Shown here: positions 11,614 to 23,478 of the stretch, in pieces
Layout: each line of letters opens with the position of its first letter
Numbering within the stretch: the first letter of the stretch is position 1
Assembly: GCA_037176885.1 (NCBI GenBank)
Contig: JAWWNJ010000094.1
Span: forward strand, 806,001-870,000
Direction of reading: 5' to 3'
From: Favolaschia claudopus
Taxonomy: Eukaryota > Basidiomycota > Agaricomycetes > Agaricales > Mycenaceae
Length of the DNA: 64,000 bases
Program-made: the position numbers and the translations under genes
The notes under the pieces: generated by a model
The model's input: the letters and a program-made list of their open reading frames with translations, nothing else
What the model was told of the DNA's origin: nothing
The model's database searches: none

Positions 11614-12452
11614 CGCGAAAGGACAGTTGGCCGGCGAATTGAAGGGGCGGGGGCGCGGAGACGGGGGGGAGAGACGTAGGTACTAGATAATAGTAACCCG
11701 TTGAGTCGTCTTGAGGCAAGCCATCGCCAGAGGGCCTCTATTTAACAGAAGAGGCAAATCACGCCAGATCGAAGATCATGGGGGCATTATTGACAAGTGC
11801 ACATGCAACACTCGTGTGTAAACGGGTTTTAGAACCTCACAAAGGGCTGCGAAGGATCGCGTCTTGAATGCGGGGTAACGAAGTGGCCGAATATCTTGAT
11901 GGTTGGTAGAACGCTTGGCATTTGCTTGTGCATGCTCGGGTAGTGCTCGGGGCGTTGCTCTGCGGCTTGTCCGACCCCGCTGAATCCCATACCTAGACTA
12001 ACGGTATGAATTGGTACTGCCTCAGTTTCCCTGCATCCGTCGATCCCGTGTAGCGGGGTGGGGGTAGCGGTTCGCGAGTTGCCAGTAGCTTTCCCAATCC
12101 GGTCGTTCGGGCAGTGTGAGCTTCGCAATTCCCAAGTCTCGTGGTACCAGCATTCGAACTTCGAAGTACAAGAGGATCAGCGCTCAGGAAGACGAACCAA
12201 GTGCCCTTGCGGCTCTTGAGGGAGTACATAGATATAGGATTAGCGACGAAGGCAAGTTGAACGGGAAGAAGAGAAGATATTTGCCGGAAGCGTCAAAGAG
12301 TCAGCAAGAAAGCAGGTCAACGGATATTTTTGTCACGCTTTGTAGCAACCTTCGAGGGATTCCGAAATCCAGACCAGTGTCTCATTCCAGCATTCAGATT
12401 CAAGCACTAGCTATATCCATCCTCCTACTTCAAACGAGCTACCAGTACCCAT
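11614..12452. other. Intergenic, no supported gene
   Basis: About 840 bp between the start of secreted paralog 1 and the 3' end of the next minus-strand gene. It probably holds the promoter of the secreted gene (a TATTTAA-like string near 11738) and the 3' UTR of the next. Short ORFs on both strands show no coding pattern. Confidence 0.45.
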
Positions 12453-14203
12453 CTACCTCCAAAGGCTCGTCTTCTTCCCCAACCCTCTCATACCTAGCTT
12501 AGGAGGCACCGGCGAATCCAATCGCTCGTCAGCCATCCTCCGACAAGCCCTTCCCGCATATGGACTTCCCAATTCCAACTCCCCACCATCCTTCTCCCAA
12601 TCCTTCCCGGGACCAGGTGTGGCCGAACGTCTACGAGAAGGACGAGTAGGAGTAGTCACGATCAGCACCGCCGCCGCCGCCGCCATCTTCGCCGTAGGAG
12701 AAGAAGCAGCCGGAGGATGCACTTGCACACGAACGGGAGTCGAACGAGCCGCGGGAGAGGGGAAAGAGCGTGTGGGGCTGTCCGCTGAGCTGTCGCAATC
12801 GCCCGATTGAGTCCCCTCCGACGACCCGAGCGAGCCAAAGCTAGCGCTGCTGAAGTTGTCTAGCAAATGTTGTAGGGAGGCCAGAGCCCGCTGGTCGGAC
12901 AGCGATATGTCGTCCCTCGCCGGAACCGATGGTGCTTTTTCCGATCGAAGGACGTGCCAGCGCGTAGAACCTAATCCTGTAGCAGAAGACTGTGTACGGG
13001 GTACAGCCTAAGACACAGTACTTGAGTGCAAAGTCCTCTCCATGACAAGAACAATCATACCTTGTTCGAACGTTCAGACTGCTGACGAGTTCGACGCACC
13101 GGGCTGCAATTGACATCAACCTTCCCTAGCACACGTCGACCAGGGGAACCAGGGGATAGAAGCGCTTTGCGTGGTTTAGGAGACTTGAGGCGCATAGGCG
13201 AACTATTTGAACTTGACCGACCGTCCTTGGAAGGGCTAGCCAGCATACGCTGCGACGCCGACCGATGCCGTCCAAATGGAATATACCCATTCTTGAGATC
13301 CTTCAATAGATTATCCACAGTAGATTGACGACGTTCTTCAATCGTATCCACGGGAAGATTGATATCCGGGGTGTCAGGCGGGGAAACAGTTTGAACAGGG
13401 ACTTGGGGAGCAGTGAGACCCGCGGCGGACAGAATCCCAGACCACGCCGAACCGCGTCTGGAAGCAGCATTGCGAATAGAGTCGACCAAAACCGCTTCAA
13501 AATCTTTCCCCTTCAAAACCGATTGATGCGCCCGCTCAAGAACAGGTTCGTGCAGACCAATCTCGACCATCAAACCAACAAATTTCTTGAGCTGGCACAG
13601 TTGCTGTTCCTGCTTGCTCATGATCTCCGCGTCCTGCTGGGATCTTGACCGAAGTTCCCGAATAGTGAGAAGGCCGGCGTAGTACTCGCTGGAGAAATAA
13701 GTGACGCTAGAGCTGAGCATCTCGGTGTCCGTTTGATATGATTCGTTGCGTTGCTGGAGACGTTCGTTGGCAGCTTCGAGAAATTGCACTCGTTCTTTCA
13801 AGGTAGTGCGTTGAAGGGAAGACGCTCCGTTCCGTATATTCGCATCTTCACGGCCATCTGTGGGGTCGCCCAGGAGAATCTTGGAGGGAAATTGGAAGGA
13901 TTGAGGTCTTGGGCGATTCCTCGAATGTGGATGTTCATGGGGAGAAGGTGTAAGCGCTGGCGATGCCAAAGTAGAAGCGACCGAGTCCATTTCTGGCAAA
14001 GGTGGTAGATACAGCTCGCCATGGCGAATAGATGCCCGAGGTCCAGGGATGAGGGAGAAGATTGCATCTCGGGGTTGAGGAGGACCAGCGTGGGCGTTGA
14101 AAGGTTCCGAATTGTATCTGCGATGAGAGGAAAGAGCATTGGGCTCGTCAAAAACAAGAGAGGGTCGGTTGAAGGAGCGTGTGGTTGGCTTTTGAAGGAC
14201 CAT
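12453..14203 (-). CDS. Coiled-coil, Ser/Pro-rich protein (hypothetical)
   Basis: Two exons, 14203-13061 and 12989-12453, joined by a 71-nt intron; about 560 aa. The start is the ATG at 14203. Order: a low-complexity N-terminus with arginine/serine phospho-site-like patches (HRRYNSEPF), a helical segment near residues 125-230 with heptad character (LKERVQFLEAANERLQQRNES, then REL.SRSQQDAEIMSKQEQQLCQLKKFV), a conserved-looking acidic/helical block (EERRQSTVDNLLKDLKNGYIPFG), and a long Ser/Pro/Arg tail (SPGSPGRRVLGK, PTRPSRRRSATPGP). Most likely cytoplasmic or nuclear; no membrane segment. I do not recognise the family and assign no function. Confidence 0.7.
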
Positions 14204-14395
14204 ATTCAAAGACGGTGAAGGTAAAGGAAGAAGCTTAAGGAAGGTCGATCAAACATACCAAAATAAACTGGCAAAAATGATCCAAATTGTATACATTTCT
14301 ATGATACAGTTACTAGTAATCGTACAACAGGGTGTACGAACGATACACGCGAACCGAAAGTAGAATAGGATGAGCAAACTGAGAGAAACTAGCAT

Positions 14396-17300
14396 TTATC
14401 TGCGTTTTCGTTGCTTCGATTTCGCCCCGTCCACAAGCTGACCACCAGTTAGCATCCTGAGACGGGCCAAGATGAAGCTAAAGCTGATTACCTTCTTGGA
14501 CGACTCGCCCTCCACCTTACGAGACTCAGTGTCACCCTTTCGAGTCGAGGTCACTCTCTGAAAACGAACCTCAACACCGAATCAACAGACTACGCTTACC
14601 ACTGCTCACCAAACGCCTTGCAGGCCGAGCATCTTCATCATCATCAAGCGGCACCGCAGTGGCTGCAGGCGTTCTCGATCGTTTGCCAATGATGGTGGAT
14701 ATCGGTACGTCGTCGTCGGACTGGTCACTGATCTCGTCGTCGTCTTCATCAATGGCTGTAAGCGTCCTGTGCGAACGATCAGATACGGAGGACTTTGCGC
14801 CAGTCGTTTTCGAGCTCTTCTTGACCACCGGAGGAGTGTCCGGACCTGAGACTTTAGGGGAAGGCGGCACAGTGCGCTTGGAGTCGGTTGCGGCCGCCTG
14901 CGCAGATAGTGGGTAAGCAGGGAACCCGTGAGCAAAAGGATGCGAAGAGCAAACCTTTTTCTCAGCAGAGCGAGGACTGGAAGACATCCACAAGTTCAGA
15001 TCAACTATAGACTTTGAATTAGGGTCGCCTTCTTTTGCCCTCTCCTTGAGGAGACGGGCAAGAGTAGACTCCAACGTATCAATCCTGGTCTGAAGAGAGG
15101 TGATCATATTCTCGCGCTACAAAAATTATGAGGACTACAACATGAAAAGGGAAGATTGGCGGACGAACTCTGCGAAGTTCATTCTCCTTGGCCACAACAT
15201 CTTGCTCATGGATCGATTGCGATATCTGCATGAGAGAATTGACGAAGCTCTTCTCGGTGTCGCTCTGATGAACACGAACGTCAGCCCCCGAGTTTAGAAA
15301 GTAGGGCAGAAGCGCACCAAATCCCCGTCCTGGTACCGCCGATTCAAATTCCTAGCCCGCTGCTGCAGTCTCGAATTCTCTACCTCCATCTCCTCCATTC
15401 GCGCTTGCAGCACGACAACTTGCCCATCGACATCCACATTCTCCCGCGACGCAGCCTCACGCATCTTCCTCTTCACCTCCTCAACTTCAGCCACACGGTC
15501 CTCAACCTGCTGCACAAGATCCTCCACTTGCCGTTTAGCCTCCACGACTTCCTTCTCAGCCGCAATCGCTCTCCGCTCCTCAGCCAGAACCAGCTTCGAA
15601 CTCATCTCCTCCCGCTTGCTGGCTCTGTTCTCGTACTCCCTGCTAGCCTTGGTCAATGCATCGCGCTGAGCCGCCAGCTCGTCCGTAGCTTGAGTGAGAC
15701 TCGATTCAAGATTCATGGATTGCTCGCGCAGCACAGCGACCTCGGCGTTGACCTTACCGACCGCGCTCTACGAATGCTGAGCTTAATACCTTCTTCATGC
15801 GATGTGGCTAACTTACAGCATGAGAGCGTTCCGACATGAGGAGGCGTTCCTGTGAGCGATCGATTTTAATGCTAAAGATTGAAACAAAAAACCAACCCCT
15901 CACCTGCAATTCTCCGCTGGTGACTTGGGTGGCTTTCAGAGTTTGAGCTTGAGATTCGAAGCGATCTTGCAGAATCTGGGTTCGTTTGAACCCGGTGGAA
16001 CGGAAAGAGAAGAAGCAACCTACCGAATGCTCGATATTGAGGCGTCTTGATCTGGAACGCGATTAGATCATGATCTACAAGACAAGTCGACTTACTCCTC
16101 GTTGACCTTACTGAACTGGACAACCACTTCCTCGCACTTCTGCTGCGTCACAGCCGCCCTCTCCTTCAAAACAGCTTCTCGCACCGTCACCGTGCTAACC
16201 TCTTGTCTCAGCGCATATGTGTCCTGCGAAAGTTTGCTCTCGGCGAGCTGCGCGGCCTCAAGTCTACAAAGAATCGAGTGTTACAAGGCGAAAAATGATC
16301 CGAGAAAGTATACATACGAAGCCTGCAATTGCGCCTTGGTCGTCTCCAAAACCAGCAACTGGTCTCGCAACTGGATTAGCTGCGTCTCCAGTTGTTCCCC
16401 ATGATCTCTGGACGCTTGAAGTTTCGCAGATAGACTGCGAGGGAACATGTTGATACGATACCAAGTCATAGCAAGAGGACATACTCTTGCTGTAAATCTT
16501 GGAGAGTTGCAAGTTTGAAGCGAGTTTCTTTGACCTCGGACTCGAACTCGACTTTCCTGATCAACCAAACTCAGGTAAGTCCCACATGAAAATTCAGGCT
16601 ACTCACTCCAATCTCAAGACCACCAATTCGCTTTCGGCACTTTGCAGAGCAGCGATTCGTGATCGGTCTTCCTTAGCCTGATATTCCAAGGCCATCTTTC
16701 TGTTAACAGCGTGGTGAGAATCTCAACAGCATAGCGTCCAGCACTAAACTGGCTCACTCGTCTTTAAGCCCCTTCACCTGGCACTCAAGCGTGATGATTC
16801 TCGAAGAAAGTCAGTGGTAATCCATAGCAGTGCAGGATAGCGCACTGTTCTCTCAACACGACGTTATCTGCCGAAACGCTCTGCAGCGAAGTAATCTTGC
16901 TGCTCTTCTCTTTCAACTCCCACTCGAGGGTCATTTTCCTGCCCGCATCATAAGCTTGCAATTAAGCAGATGGATCGAAACTTGACTCGCTTGTCCTTCA
17001 GTTCCCTCCCTTGAGATTCTAGAGCAGCGATCCTTGAAGGGATATTAGTCTGCCGCAGTAGCATCTGAGCAGGGAATAAGCGTACTGTTCTCTTAACGCG
17101 ACGTTCTCCGTCGACACACTCTGCAGCGAAGCAAGCTTGCTACTCTTCTCCTTCAAATCCCATTCCAGACTCAATTCCCTGAAGCAGTATGAAATTGCGA
17201 CAACCAACAGCAAAAGAGTGCACCCACTTGTCCTTGAGATCCTTCATTTGAGATTCTAGAGTGACAATCCTTGAAGCGACATCAGTCTGCAACAGTGGCA

Positions 17301-19282
17301 GGTATGTAACATGAATAGACGTACTGCTCCCTTAACGCAGCGTTCTCTGTCGAAACGCTCTGAAGGGACGCAATCTTGCTGCATTTCTCTTTCAATTCCC
17401 ACTCCCGCGCGGCTTTCCTGCGAAACCAGCGTCACCTTCCGGCAATGCTCTTGAGCAGAAAATGACGTACTGCTCTCTGAGTGTCCCCAGATCCGCCTCC
17501 CTCTCCTCCAAGGTTTTTGAAACTTTGACCAATCTGGACTCCTTGTGGTGAGTAGGATAAGGGGACGAGCAATTCTTGTCTTACTTGTCATTGCTTTCAT
17601 TGAGACGGACTTCCAACGCCTCAGCATTAGCCAACCCCCGTGCCTCTGCTTCCTCCTTCTTGGCTAGACGATCGGCTAGCTCTTCGATTCGCGTCTCTGG
17701 AAGGTTATCATTAAGTCAACGCGAGTGTGCGGAAGCCAATGAAGATCAACTCAGACTGACCGGCTCGCTCAATTTTGCCCTCTCGCGATGCTTCCAGCTC
17801 GACGATTCGCTCCTTTGCCTCGACCACCTGGGCGCCGAGAAGGTGTAGTTTGTCGCGCAGCATATCGATGACTTGGTAAGCTAGAACGGATTTCGGCGGC
17901 GAGGATGGGGGATAAGAGCGCAGATACACACCATTCACTCGGTCGCTTTGAAGCTCATCGATCAAGGCCCTTGTCTCCCCATTCCTACTGAGACCATCCA
18001 AAGAGTCGATCCCTGGTTATCGTTAGTAACCAGGCCCAAGGTGGGCATCGGATGCATACCCTTGATCGCGTCCATCGCACTTCTTCGAAGCTCGTTCAGC
18101 TCGTTACGCAGGGTTCTGACTGTATCTTGAGAAACATCGTAGTCGGCTTTGAGGTCTTTCATAACAGCTTGCAGAGTGATATAGCTATATCACAGCGTAC
18201 AGTAAGCAAACAGATGCACGGAATTAGCATCGTGGTACTCAGCTTGTTCTTGACTTCAACTAACCCGTTCTTGGCAGCCTTTCGGAGCTCATCCATTGCA
18301 GTGACGGCGTCTTGGAGTTTCTGTTCTGCGACCTCGGTTTGGGTTCTGGCGGTCCGTACTTCTTCTTGTGCTTTGGCCGAACGTGATGTCTCGCGGGTTT
18401 CCAACTCAGAGATACGATTCCTAAGAGCAAGTTCTGAGGCTTCAGATGCTGAAGTAAGTGCAGAAAGACGAGATTCGAGCGCGGCTGTTGCGAGACGCTG
18501 GGAATATGCGTTGGCGAACCATGAACGAAAAACAGAGAAGTGTAGAGCCTTCACCTGTTCTGCAAGCTTGGTTTTGACGATCTTGGCTTCTCGCATACGC
18601 TTTGTCATCAATTGAGAGAGATCTGCATCTTCCGCATCGTAGTCTTCTTCTATTTGCACCGAAGGAGATCTTGATTGTAGCACAGAAGACGAGCGACGAG
18701 GGTCTTGAGACGGAGGATTACTGTAGCTCTGGATAGCAGGAGCTTCGAAAGTGATTTTGGGAGAGGAAGCGTATTGTGGGGCATCCGAGTCGACTGCAGG
18801 AAGGCCGCGACAGACTGAGAAGGACGACAGCAATGGAGGCCAAGAAACATACAGCGGGGTTCAGAGATTTTCATCGGGTGCTCGTGAAAGGTCGTCGAAG
18901 GTGCATTCATGGTGAATGCGCGAAGCTTTTTGGCTTGATCAATCCGAGACTGAGGAAGGAGGCCAGGATGCGATTGTTGGTGGGGTTGAACGGTAGGAAA
19001 GCCGAGGTTTGCATTATGATCATTCGGTTCTTGCTTCATTCGAAGAGGCTCGACCTGGCGCCGGCTTCTGGAGGGGTTCTCGTGCTCAGGCATGGAGGAA
19101 AAGAGTTGGGATGCAGATGGGAGGGTGTGGTTTTCGGCATTGTTTTTGCTGGGCTTTTGGATGAATGAGAACGGTTTCCTAGGGCCGGTGGGCTTTTGAA
19201 TAGCGGAGAAAGATCCAGAAGATTTGGGGACAGAAGGAGGAGCGTTCATCCGCAAAGCCTTGAAATCGAATCCCTGGTCCAT
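14396..19282 (-). CDS. Large coiled-coil protein with many introns (hypothetical)
   Basis: About 20 short exons, probably around 1,200 aa. The start is the ATG at 19282 (MDQGFDFKALRMNAPPSVPK); exon 1 is 19282-18853 and exon 2 starts at 18793. After a disordered N-terminus of about 190 residues, almost everything is Leu/Glu/Lys heptad coil (e.g. RLSALTSASEASELALRN, VMKDLKADYDVSQDTVRTLR, EERRAIAAEKEVVEAKRQVE). The C-terminus is disordered and acidic (DEDDDEISDQSDDD) and ends in a basic cluster KSKQRKRR before TAA at 14398, which would suit a nuclear protein. Three tandem repeats of an exon pair lie inside the coil. Candidates by architecture alone are a structural, spindle, nuclear-pore or meiotic-axis type coil; none is supported by a diagnostic motif. 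Some central exon edges are uncertain. Confidence 0.75.
16760..17465 (-). repeat. Three tandem exon-pair duplications inside the coiled-coil gene
   Basis: Units of about 231-238 bp begin near 16760, 16991 and 17229. Each unit contains two exons and two introns and encodes about 50-55 residues of pattern EW-(E/D)-LKEK-(S/C)-SK-(I/L)-x-SLQSVS-x-(E/D)-N-x2-LREQ, then after the intron SRI-x2-LE-x-Q-x3-LKDK. Exons and introns are duplicated together, so this is genomic duplication and not retroposition. The copies have diverged clearly, so it is not recent. Confidence 0.8.
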
Positions 19283-19473
19283 GGTATGCCAGGTGTTCAC
19301 AGGTGGCTTGCCGCTTGCAGCCGACGCGTGTGTATAGATTCCAATAGCGTCGATACGGGTCAAGAAAGAAGAAAGAGTCAAGAAATGCCTCGAAGTTCAA
19401 GAAATGAGGGAAGAGAACAAAGGTGAAGCAAAACACGGTAACGTGATGAAACAAACAAATGTGGACAAATGAC

Positions 19474-20012
19474 CTAAGCTATCGATATGGGCTTCGTGGG
19501 CTCAGTCTCCGCTCCTTTCAACCAAGACCCAAGACTGGTGCTCCTTGACCTTGCCAATCGAATGCGCGCACTCGAAGAACCAACGCTGTATAAACTTGAA
19601 GGCCGACTACGACTCCGGCCTTCGCTAGATGGGGGAACCTGAGTCTCCAGATAGGCCGGCTCATCCTCTATATTGTCCTCAGGAAGAGCATGCTCGTTGA
19701 CCCATGGATCCATCCTTCCGAGCACAATAGCGTCGGTCACTGGATCGTGGCCAAGATGCTACAGAGAATCCAAAAAATGAGCCCAACACGACAACCAACC
19801 ACAAAGGTCCACACCTCCATCCATTGTGAGATATCTCGCACTGTAGTGCTGCACTTCTCGCAGTGATATCTCGGGGCACTCCTCATCATGTCCTGAATTT
19901 CGCCAACGGTCAGCAGGACTGTTTGTTCATCTGGAAGAGATGGAAATTTGAGTCTCACCAAGAGAGAGAATCGGCGACGATCGCGAGGTTTGAGGGCGTT
20001 AGTGGAGGCCAT
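19474..20012 (-). CDS. Small CxxC protein with Ser-rich tail (hypothetical)
   Basis: Two exons, 20012-19815 and 19758-19474, with a 56-nt intron; about 160 aa. The N-terminal part has a compact segment with one CxxC pair and a nearby His (YHCEKCSTTVRDISQWMEHLGHDP), which could bind zinc or form a disulfide. The C-terminal 70 residues are Ser/Arg-rich (GRSRSRPSSLYSVGSSSARI) and probably disordered and phosphorylated. A possible intron after FSL is rejected because it would break the frame (40 nt). It lies tail-to-head upstream of the large coiled-coil gene on the same strand. Family not recognised. Confidence 0.7.
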
Positions 20013-20207
20013 TAAAAAAAAAGAGGTCAGATTCTGCGTGCGTATTTATCCAAAGCTCGGATGTGAGACTGTAACGGGTCTCATATCAAAATGAATTCGT
20101 TCCGCATGTGGTCTCAGACATGCCAAGATTGACTCCAGCAACTCTCTTAAAATAGAGAGCACTTCTGTAAGTCTTGAATTCCATGCATACCTTGCTACTC
20201 TTTGAGT

Positions 20208-21501
20208 CTAGGATCGGGATCGCGAAATAATGACCTTTTGCCCCCGAGCATCAAGAAAAGAATCCTTCCGTGTCCCTCGAATCTCCTCGAATTTCACTTG
20301 AGCACCTTTCAGTGCTGGGACTCCAAGCGTCTCCAACTCCACGTCAAATTCATCCTCGGCCTCCGACTCGACTTCGTCCATCTCCTCATCATCATAGCCA
20401 CGGTACGAACGGAACGCCTCCCAGTCCCTAGAGTCTGGCACCCAAAATATGAGAGTGCGCAAATTATGTGTCACTGGGAGAGTATGAAGCAGCCGGTGCG
20501 TTCTCTCTTGCGAAAAAATGGCGCCATTTCGGTGCCATTCAGCATGTATCAAGCGCGGAAACGTCTCAAAGTCAAAATCGGGGACATCCACTGTTTGGCG
20601 TTCAGTGAGCAAATTCCACTGAGAGACGGCATGCCTCACCGTTGAGGTAGAGATATTCCAGCGTGCAGCCAACCAGATGTAGGAAACTTGACAACTGTTT
20701 CGGCTTGAGACTATGGGTGGAAAGATTGAGCACTTTAAGCCTTGAAAAATCCCAACCCTCCGCAAACCACTCCATGGTGAGGTGGAAGCAATGCACTTCG
20801 AGCGATTCGAGGGGGCGATTGGGACGTGCAGGCTGCGTTTCAACGAAATCCCGTAGCATGGGATTATCCACGCAAACACGGCTCAACGAGAGTGTTTTCA
20901 AATTCCGGCACAGATGGAATGATGAGGAAGGGAGAGGGATGATCGAGGAGTGGTCGGGAGTGCTAAGCTCGAAATGTTCAAGGGACGGTATAGACAGCAG
21001 ACTGTGCAGCTGCTGTAACGGGTCCCTGCCTCCCATGGATTCAAAGCTCCGGAAAACGCAGAGCTTCATGGACCTCACATGAGTGAAAGGCACCTTGGCA
21101 AGCTCGCGTAGGGTGAGAGCATAAATATCGATTTCGAGAGAATGCACCAAGGGAATGAGGTGCACAAATTTTCTGAGGGTTGCAGAGAGCTTCATAGACC
21201 GAGCATATATTCGAGACGGTGGGAGCGAATGTGGATTGGCCCAGGCCCCGCGATTAGCGCCGCCAAGTAATAAGATGTGATTGAACAGATGGAATTGTGC
21301 AGACGGTCGCCAGGAGGAGGATACGATGGCGCAAGACAATAGAGAAGCAGGACAGTCATGCAAAAAATCAATGACTATGTCGACAAGCTCTTGGGGGAAA
21401 ATCGGACTTGGAGGGAACTTGAAAAGTCTGAGGTCCTTTTGCGGCTTCTGGCGAAGCGGCACTGTGACCGGAATTTTTCGAGTTTTCCGGCGGCGGGTCA
21501 T
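20208..21501 (-). CDS. F-box / leucine-rich-type protein
   Basis: Two exons, 21501-20640 and 20590-20208, about 414 aa. The start is the ATG at 21501 (MTRRRKTRKIP). An F-box-like motif lies near residues 30-65 (FPQELVDIVIDFLHDCPASL, then CAIVSSSWRPSAQFHLF), the form common in Agaricomycete F-box families. It is followed by irregular leucine-rich repeats (LRKFVHLIPLVHSLEIDIYA, LEHFELSTPDHSSII, LKTLSLSRVCVDNPMLRDF, LKVLNLSTHSLKPKQLSSFL). An acidic stretch (DDEEMDEVESEAEDEFDVE) precedes the end. Expected role: substrate adaptor of an SCF ubiquitin ligase, target unknown. These families are strongly expanded in mushrooms, so orthology cannot be guessed. Confidence 0.85.
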
Positions 21502-21658
21502 AAGCCTACCTTTGCCTGCTAAGGAAAGATAGGGGATGGACGTTTTCGGCAAGTCGTGATGAGATCAAGGCGGAAACTCGGCCTCAAAGCTCAAGCCGCG
21601 GCCAACGCGTGTCAGTACTTCGAGTTCGACTCGGACGCACCTTCGACGCTCGTCGACC

Positions 21659-22108
21659 ATGGCCTCTCGCCTGTTATCCCGACTCCGTACGCCAGTGTAT
21701 GAAAACACCGGCTCAGTTGCGCGCGACCACCTCGCTTCCGAGCGCACCTTCCTCGCATGGCTACGCACCGGCCTCGGCTTCGTCACCCTCGGTATCGCCA
21801 TCGAGCGTTTCTCCCAGCTCGACTTGGCCAGAATACTCCCCACCAAGCCAAAAAAGCAGAAAACCGGCATGATGGACACATATAAAATGCTGGTTGGCGC
21901 TCTGTTGGGGACCGGAAGCGGCTCAATAGTGTATGGCACTGCGAGATATTTTTCGAACCTCCGGATGCTGGAACGAGGACTCTTCAAACCGGCATATTAT
22001 GGAGCTGCTGGGCTGGGCTTTGCTGTTGCGGGTATGGCTGGCTCGGTTTATTGGAGTGTGGTCAAGGTTCGATTGGCGGAGTCGAAGACACGGGAAAATA
22101 AAATATAA
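21659..22108 (+). CDS. DUF202 family small membrane protein
   Basis: Intronless ORF, 149 aa, starting at an ATG in good context (CGACCATGGC). The family signature is plain: LASERTFLAWLRTGLGFVTLGIAIERF (written here as a pattern: ERTFLAWLRTGL then a hydrophobic helix ending in ERF). Two further membrane helices follow (MLVGALLGTGSGSIVYGTARY and GAAGLGFAVAGMAGSVYWSV), so three in all, the usual DUF202 (YidH-like) layout. The Arg/Ser-rich N-terminus (MASRLLSRLR) could direct it to mitochondria, but this is inference. The family's biochemical role is not firmly known. It is divergent from the F-box gene across only 157 bp. Confidence 0.9.
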   Translation: MASRLLSRLRTPVYENTGSVARDHLASERTFLAWLRTGLGFVTLGIAIERFSQLDLARILPTKPKKQKTGMMDTYKMLVGALLGTGSGSIVYGTARYFSNLRMLERGLFKPAYYGAAGLGFAVAGMAGSVYWSVVKVRLAESKTRENKI

Positions 22109-22462
22109 TGTACTCACGAATGTATGTATGATGGATGCTGTACAATAAAATACCCCCTTGCTCATAGGTCTTGTGTGTCACTCGGTTTCATATAATCTCT
22201 AGGGATCGCCGGCTCAAACTCCAACTTTGTTCGTTCACACTTGCGCCTGCCGCATGCAAACAACACTATGTTCAAACAGCAATAGGCACTGCACAGGCAC
22301 TCAGAGAATGCTTTGCAAATGCTTTTCATGCACTGGTTTCGATTTGACCCTCCTTCCCATCGTTCGCGCGTTAGGATATATTAGGTGAAAATAAACCAAG
22401 AAATATACAAAGATGATTAATGAGCGGGCCCCAGTCTCCCGATAAGTCCAGTCGAGACAACC
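22109..22462. other. Short intergenic region between convergent genes
   Basis: About 350 bp between the 3' ends of the DUF202 gene (plus) and secreted paralog 2 (minus). It contains AATAAA-like strings near 22144 (plus) suitable for polyadenylation, and nothing else I can support. Confidence 0.5.
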
Positions 22463-23478
22463 CTACGAGATAGTGACCGTCAACAGCTTGATGACGCCGT
22501 CTTGCGCAATACCTGTTCAACGAATTCAATTTCACCTCGAAATCGCGGACGATCTCAATTATTACGAACCGTGGTTGATTCCCTCCGCTCCCGCAGGGAG
22601 AAGATCAGTGAGATCGGTCACGACGGTATTGTAGGTGTTGAACTTGAACTTTTTGCCGTCAAAGCCGTGGTGTGTGCCCTGAGCCTTCGCCACCAGATCG
22701 TCGCGTCCGATGTTGTAGCCGTCGGGGACGATATCATGGTGTTCGCTAGCTGGTTGCTCTTTGGAAACGCTGATTTGAACGAAGTTGAGAAAGTCGAGTT
22801 GAGGTATTTTGGTTGCCAATCGAACTCACGCGAGGAAGAGAGCGTTTGTACCTTGTTGAGGAAAAACTCTGAAATGGTTTCCGCCGGTGGCGCTTTCCAG
22901 GCAGGTGCCTTTCAACGACTATTCAACATAATGAGACAGAATATTGATTGTGACTCACCGAGAGTACCAGGAATGCCAAAAGATTCGCGGAGTACTTCCT
23001 AAGGACAAGTCAACCAAACCGCGACGATGCGAAACATGCAAAAAAACATACTGCCTCATTGACATCTCCGCGTCCGTCGCCAAGGTTCGCAGTCTGCGGA
23101 TCACCGATATGAAGCCCTAAGCATTCTTTATCGCTGATTATTCGTTCATTAGCAATTCGGCGAGAATGCCAACTTGTCTCTCTCGCAACTCACAATCCAA
23201 CGGCTTGCGCATATTGCAAGAAACCATCGAGCGTGAGGACCTCGGGCGAACTCTTCGCCGAGATGATGACCTGCGCAAGTGAGCTGAACATTTCCTTTAC
23301 TGTTAGTCGACGGACGACGCACATTAAGAGGTTCGCCGAGACCGGCTGATTTATCCAAGAAGGAACCGCCATTTAGCGTTGGGTTGATAAAGTCGCCGTC
23401 ATCCCTCCGGACGGGTACAGCGTTCAAAAGACTGGGAAGGGCAAGAACCGCGCTCGCGAAAAGAACAAAAGAATGCAT
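22463..23478 (-). CDS. Small secreted protein, paralog 2
   Basis: Seven exons: 23478-23323, 23270-23194, 23133-23052, 22998-22959, 22908-22830, 22769-22570 and 22512-22463; about 227 aa. Signal peptide MHSFVLFASAVLALPSLLNA with an RR processing-like site (VPVRRDDGDF). The mature part follows the same order as the gene at 10648-11613: DFINPTLNGGSFLDKSAGLG, ISAKSSPEVLTLDGFLQYAQ, DKECLGLHIGDPQTANLGDG, GTCLESATGGNHFRVFPQ, HHDIVPDGYNIGRDDLVAKA and NHGIAQDGVIKLLTVTIS at the end. The two Cys (DKEC, GTC) are conserved and may form a disulfide. Function unknown. Two of its introns (after LGEPLN and after DVNEA) are absent from paralog 1. Confidence 0.88.
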
